Assembly (NCBI GenBank): GCA_013298325.1
Contig: JAAFHJ010000095.1
Coordinates: forward strand, 3,377-11,965
Direction: 5' to 3'
Source: Myxococcales bacterium
GTDB lineage: Bacteria > Myxococcota_A > Polyangia > Polyangiales > Polyangiaceae
DNA length: 8,589 nucleotides
Shown here: positions 5,938 to 8,589 of the stretch, one piece after another
Layout of the letters: each line of letters opens with the position of its first letter
Numbering within the stretch: the stretch's first letter is position 1
Made by a program: the position numbers and the translations under genes
Notes under the pieces: model-generated
What the model saw: only the letters and a program-made list of their open reading frames with translations
What the model was told of the DNA's origin: nothing
The model's database searches: none

Positions 5938-7807
5938 CGCCGCGGAGGGCGACGGGAAAAAGCCGGTCGATCCCCCCGCGAAAGCCGAAGAATCCAAGGC
6001 GGAGAAGGCGCCGGAACCGGCCCTCGCGGAAGCGAAAGACGACGCCAAGGCCGAAGCGGCCGAAAAAGCGGCGGCCAAACGCTCGAAGCCCTGGGACGCA
6101 AACCCGGTGGGGCGCGATCCCGGCCAGGTGTTCAGCGAAGACTGGTGGAGCCACACGCGCCCAGTCATTGAACTTCATGGCTATTTCCGGACGCGCGGCG
6201 AGCTCTTTCACAACTTCGCCCTCGGTCGCCACAACAGCCCGACCGACGCCCAGAACCTCTGGCCCCAGCCGCTCGACCACAGCTACGTCGACGAAAAGGG
6301 GGTCACCCGCACGGTGAACCTCTGCGACAGCAACGGGAAGCTCGCCGCCTGCGAAGACAAATCGCAAGCGAGCGCGAACATGCGCCTGCGCCTTGAGCCG
6401 GAACTCCATATTTCCGACAACTTGCGCGTGATGGCCCAGATCGATGCCCTCGATAACTTGGTCCTCGGGTCGACGCCGAACAGCTACGGCCTCGGCGTCG
6501 GCGGCAAGTACGTGCCGAATCCCTACGCGCCGACGAGCGGCTTTTCCGACACGCAAGGCCCCCCGACGGCCGGCGTGAACAGCTACCGGAACAGCATCGA
6601 CGTGAAGCGCGCCTGGGCCGAATACACGACGCCGGTCGGCCAGCTCCGCTTCGGCCGGATGCCGACCCACTGGGGTCTCGGCATGGTCTGGAACGCCGGC
6701 GCCGGCATCGACCAGGACTGGCAGAGCAACAACGACCGCATCATGTTCACGAGCGGTGTGCGCTCCCTCGACCTCTTTTTCGGGGGATCTTGGGACTTTG
6801 TCGGCACCGGCCCGACGAGCGCCGACGCCTACTCGGTCTACGGCGGCCAGCCCTACAACCTCGCGAACCGGACGAACGTCGGCCAGTGGAACCTCTTCGT
6901 CGCGAAGAAGGCGTCCCCGGACGTCGAGCGGCTCCGCCTGGCGAAGGGGAACATCGTCATCAATGGCGGCCTCTTCAACACGCTCCGCACCCAGGAGCTC
7001 GACGTCGCCACCAACTCGACGCCGCTGACCTTCCAGAGCACCGCCGCCGACAATGGCCTCGAACATCGCGGGCTTACGCAGGCGATGCACGACGCGTGGT
7101 TCCAGCTCCTCTACAAGAAGTTCCGTCTTGAGGCGGAAGGGGCGCTCGTCTACGGGAACGTCGCGAGCACGCCGCTCCGCACGGATCTCACCGACAAGAC
7201 CTCGATCTTGCAGGGCGGTTTCGCCCTCGAGAGCGACTACCGCGCCATGGAAGACAAGCTGAAGATCGGCTTCGGCGGCGGCTGGGCGAGCGGCGATCCC
7301 TGGTCGAATTCCCTCGTCCCCGGCCCGAACGGCACGAAATCCGGCTTCCAGGACTCGCTCAACGGCGGCAAAGGGCCGCTCTCGACGTTCCGGTTTAACC
7401 CGGCCTACAACGTCGACCTCATCCTCCACCGCCGGCTGTTGAACCGCGTTCAGGGGACCTACTACTTCCGTCCGAGCGTCGACTACGACTTCGTCCGCAA
7501 CCCGAACGGCCAGCGCATCGGCGGCGGCGCGGCGGCGATCTGGACCCGTTCAAGCCAGTACGTGCAAGCCCCCGGGAATGCACGCGATCTCGGCGTCGAG
7601 CTCGACTTCCAGCTCTACTACCAGGCGAAGGACGGCACCCTGAACGACGATCCGAAGAAGCTCGGCGGCTTCTACGCGATGCTCCAGTACGGCGCCCTCT
7701 TCCCGCTCGGCGGCCTCGACTACGTGAAGGGGGACCTCCAGAACGTCTCCGACTCGTCGACGAGCATCGCGCAGACGGTCCGCCTCCACCTCGGCGTCGT
7801 GTACTGA
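5816..7807 (+). CDS. Outer-membrane beta-barrel-like protein, TIGR04551-like
   Basis: From the ATG at 5816 the product has 663 residues. It begins with a very basic n-region and a hydrophobic stretch CAALAAFVTAAPTVAFA ending at about residue 39, followed by GSAAEG, a plausible signal peptidase I site. An Ala/Lys/Glu-rich linker (about 40-95) leads to WWSHTRPVIELHGYFRTRGE, and then a long region of alternating strands rich in Tyr, Trp, Asn and Gly. The last residues TVRLHLGVVY end in an aromatic residue, as in BAM-assembled barrels. A Cys pair (CDSNGKLAAC) could form a disulphide. The overall plan resembles the Myxococcota-restricted TIGR04551 family, whose function is not known to me; a porin- or alginate-export-like barrel is an alternative. 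The start is uncertain: ATG at 5792 or 5795 (the latter with GAGG six bases upstream) is also in frame. All these starts lie within the MerR gene. Confidence 0.78.
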   Translation: MPRSLHARSRHRREFRKGREGNCAALAAFVTAAPTVAFAGSAAEGDGKKPVDPPAKAEESKAEKAPEPALAEAKDDAKAEAAEKAAAKRSKPWDANPVGRDPGQVFSEDWWSHTRPVIELHGYFRTRGELFHNFALGRHNSPTDAQNLWPQPLDHSYVDEKGVTRTVNLCDSNGKLAACEDKSQASANMRLRLEPELHISDNLRVMAQIDALDNLVLGSTPNSYGLGVGGKYVPNPYAPTSGFSDTQGPPTAGVNSYRNSIDVKRAWAEYTTPVGQLRFGRMPTHWGLGMVWNAGAGIDQDWQSNNDRIMFTSGVRSLDLFFGGSWDFVGTGPTSADAYSVYGGQPYNLANRTNVGQWNLFVAKKASPDVERLRLAKGNIVINGGLFNTLRTQELDVATNSTPLTFQSTAADNGLEHRGLTQAMHDAWFQLLYKKFRLEAEGALVYGNVASTPLRTDLTDKTSILQGGFALESDYRAMEDKLKIGFGGGWASGDPWSNSLVPGPNGTKSGFQDSLNGGKGPLSTFRFNPAYNVDLILHRRLLNRVQGTYYFRPSVDYDFVRNPNGQRIGGGAAAIWTRSSQYVQAPGNARDLGVELDFQLYYQAKDGTLNDDPKKLGGFYAMLQYGALFPLGGLDYVKGDLQNVSDSSTSIAQTVRLHLGVVY

Positions 7808-7824
7808 GCCCCACGACACGCGCA

Positions 7825-7870
7825 AAAAGCCCCGCGACGCTGCCTCTGGCGCGTCCCGGGGCTTTTCTTT
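7825..7870. terminator. Bidirectional intrinsic terminator between convergent genes
   Basis: AAAAGCCCCG (7825-7834) pairs perfectly with CGGGGCTTTT (7857-7866). After one C-C mismatch the stem continues with GACGC (7836-7840) and GCGTC (7851-7855) around a ten-base loop. T-runs occur on both strands (TTTT with CTTT behind it on plus, TTTTT on minus), so it can end both the outer-membrane gene and the minus-strand lipoprotein gene that converge here. Confidence 0.93.
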
Positions 7871-7888
7871 GGAAGGTTCAGGCTAGGC

Positions 7889-7908
7889 GCTCACCAGACG
7901 TCGCCGCA
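7889..7908. repeat. 20-bp near-identical direct repeat, copy 1
   Basis: GCTCACCAGACGTCGCCGCA here matches the last 20 bases of the window at 19 of 20 positions (the second copy has G in place of the second A of CCAGA). On the minus strand it reads as the codons for Cys-Gly-Asp-Val-Trp followed by TGA, in the frame of the lipoprotein C-terminus. Confidence 0.8.
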
Positions 7909-8428
7909 ATCGTCCTCCGTAGACCCCTAGGCCGCCGTTGCGAGGATGGTGAGCACCCCTTCGAGGAGCGCGCTCGCTTGCGCCGCCGTCGGGATCCCGG
8001 CGCGTGTGGCGACGGTTTTCCCCGGTTCTACGGCGATTTCTCGGCGGAGTTCTGCAAGGGCGGCGTCGTAGGCGGCATCGAGGCGTTTGTCGGCGGCGCC
8101 GTCGAGCGTTGCCACCGCCCAGGCGTCGATGGCCCAGGAGAGCTCGGCGTGGGCCGCTTCGTCGCGGGCGATCGGTGGCGGTGGCACAAAGCGTCCCCTC
8201 GCCGCCCAGCGAGGCGCGCCCGCTCCTCACGGCGAAGGCGTCGAAACGGACGCCGACCGTGCGTAGCGCCAGGTCAAGACCGGCGGGAGTTCGGTCGGCT
8301 TCGCAAATTTCCTGGGTAAACCCATCGGTGGCGACGCCAGGTGCCGGCGCCTCCGCGGCGCAGGCAACGAGGCCAAGAGAAAGAACAACGGGGGCAGGAC
8401 GGCGCAAGAGCCAGGGGTAGATCGACAT
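7891..8428 (-). pseudogene. Lipoprotein gene with apparent frameshift and in-frame stop
   Basis: The start ATG at 8428 has GGGAG five bases upstream. The N-terminus MSIYPWLLRRPAPVVLSLGL is followed by VAC, a good lipobox (LVAC, Cys23), so the product would be a lipid-anchored envelope protein. The frame is natural to about residue 78 (RASLGGEG), then turns Arg-rich. Removing one base from the run CCCC (8195-8198, plus strand) joins it to RFVPPPPIARDEAAHAELSW and a helical C-terminal region ending LLEGVLTILATAA at a TAG (7927-7929). Beyond that TAG the same frame continues GSTEDDCGDVW to a TGA at 7891-7893, and CGD-x-W is repeated at the end of the neighbouring gene. So one frameshift and perhaps one nonsense codon separate it from an intact reading of about 177 residues. 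A sequencing error in the C-run could explain the first; the TAG could also be the true stop. Function unknown. Confidence 0.65.
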
Positions 8429-8440
8429 CTCCGCTCCCGG

Positions 8441-8455
8441 GCAACAGACGTGCCA
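8441..8455 (-). promoter_or_regulatory. Near-consensus sigma-54 promoter motif
   Basis: Read on the minus strand, 8455 to 8441 gives TGGCACG, four bases, then TTGC, which is the sigma-54 consensus apart from the last weak position. The spacing of the GG and GC elements is exact. The predicted transcription start would fall at about 8429, adjacent to the lipoprotein ATG at 8428, leaving no leader and placing the apparent ribosome-binding site upstream of it. This geometry is awkward, so the site may be real but used differently, or a chance match. Confidence 0.35.
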
Positions 8456-8569
8456 CCGACGCCGCGCGGCGAATCGCTCTTTTCTCTGCGTTCTTCAAGG
8501 GTTACGCGGTTCTGCCGGTGTGCCAGAGCGGGCCGCCGCGCGCCGGGGACCGATCTGACACACCGTTCG

Positions 8570-8589
8570 GCTCACCAGGCGTCGCCGCA
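8570..8589. repeat. 20-bp near-identical direct repeat, copy 2 (cut by window end)
   Basis: GCTCACCAGGCGTCGCCGCA, 19 of 20 identical to 7889-7908. Similarity stops just left of both copies, right after the two stop codons on the minus strand; how far it runs to the right cannot be seen. Confidence 0.8.
8572..8589 (-). CDS. Last codons of a minus-strand gene, possibly a paralogue of the lipoprotein
   Basis: The minus strand from the right edge reads TGC GGC GAC GCC TGG TGA, that is Cys-Gly-Asp-Ala-Trp-stop. The same five-residue tail with Val for Ala ends the restored reading of the adjacent lipoprotein gene. This suggests a tandem paralogue upstream of the lipoprotein. Only five residues are visible, so the call rests on the repeated tail and the matching strand and position; no hydrophobic or domain feature can be judged. 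Confidence 0.4.
   Translation of the reverse strand, partial: CGDAW

Noticed and set aside
5840..7429. 529-codon minus-strand reading frame opposite the outer-membrane gene
   Set aside because: Shadow of the beta-barrel coding sequence; no motif and biased composition.

Overview
The window is a GC-rich bacterial segment with strong third-position G/C preference. An ihfA-MerR gene pair, a large outer-membrane protein resembling the Myxococcota-restricted TIGR04551 family, a Cys-lipoprotein and a fatty-acid hydroxylase together suggest a member of the Myxococcota (old delta-proteobacteria). This assignment is inferred from gene content; no phylogenetic marker is present.

Layout. From the left edge to 1832, two minus-strand genes are seen: an alanine-rich helical protein I do not recognise (1053-1832) and an alpha/beta hydrolase running off the left edge (start at 779). 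The gap between them holds an eight-unit tandem array (842-1006) with a 13-bp core repeated about every 21 bp. From a divergent intergenic region, two plus-strand genes follow: a membrane fatty-acid hydroxylase of the FA2H/sterol desaturase superfamily (1995-2696) and a processive-type membrane family 2 glycosyltransferase (2795-4336), closed by a clear terminator (4356-4394). The gap of more than 500 bp that follows has no convincing gene but several strong inverted repeats, including two adjacent hairpins just upstream of ihfA. Then come ihfA (4922-5215), a MerR/MlrA-type regulator whose ATG overlaps the ihfA stop, and the beta-barrel-like protein (about 5816-7807), whose start overlaps the regulator out of frame. 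A near-perfect bidirectional terminator (7825-7870) separates this from a minus-strand lipoprotein gene carrying two apparent lesions (7891-8428). The last 18 bases look like the end of a neighbouring gene with the same C-terminal tail.

How the genes may work together. The hydroxylase and glycosyltransferase could build or decorate a hydroxylated glycolipid or a surface polysaccharide, but only adjacency supports a link. ihfA and the MerR gene are translationally coupled and probably form a regulatory transcription unit; the outer-membrane gene may be co-transcribed. I see no defence system, integrase, transposase, CRISPR array or tRNA. The most unusual features are the phased repeat array, the decaying lipoprotein with its repeated tail, the out-of-frame overlap at 5816-5937, and the structured leader of ihfA.
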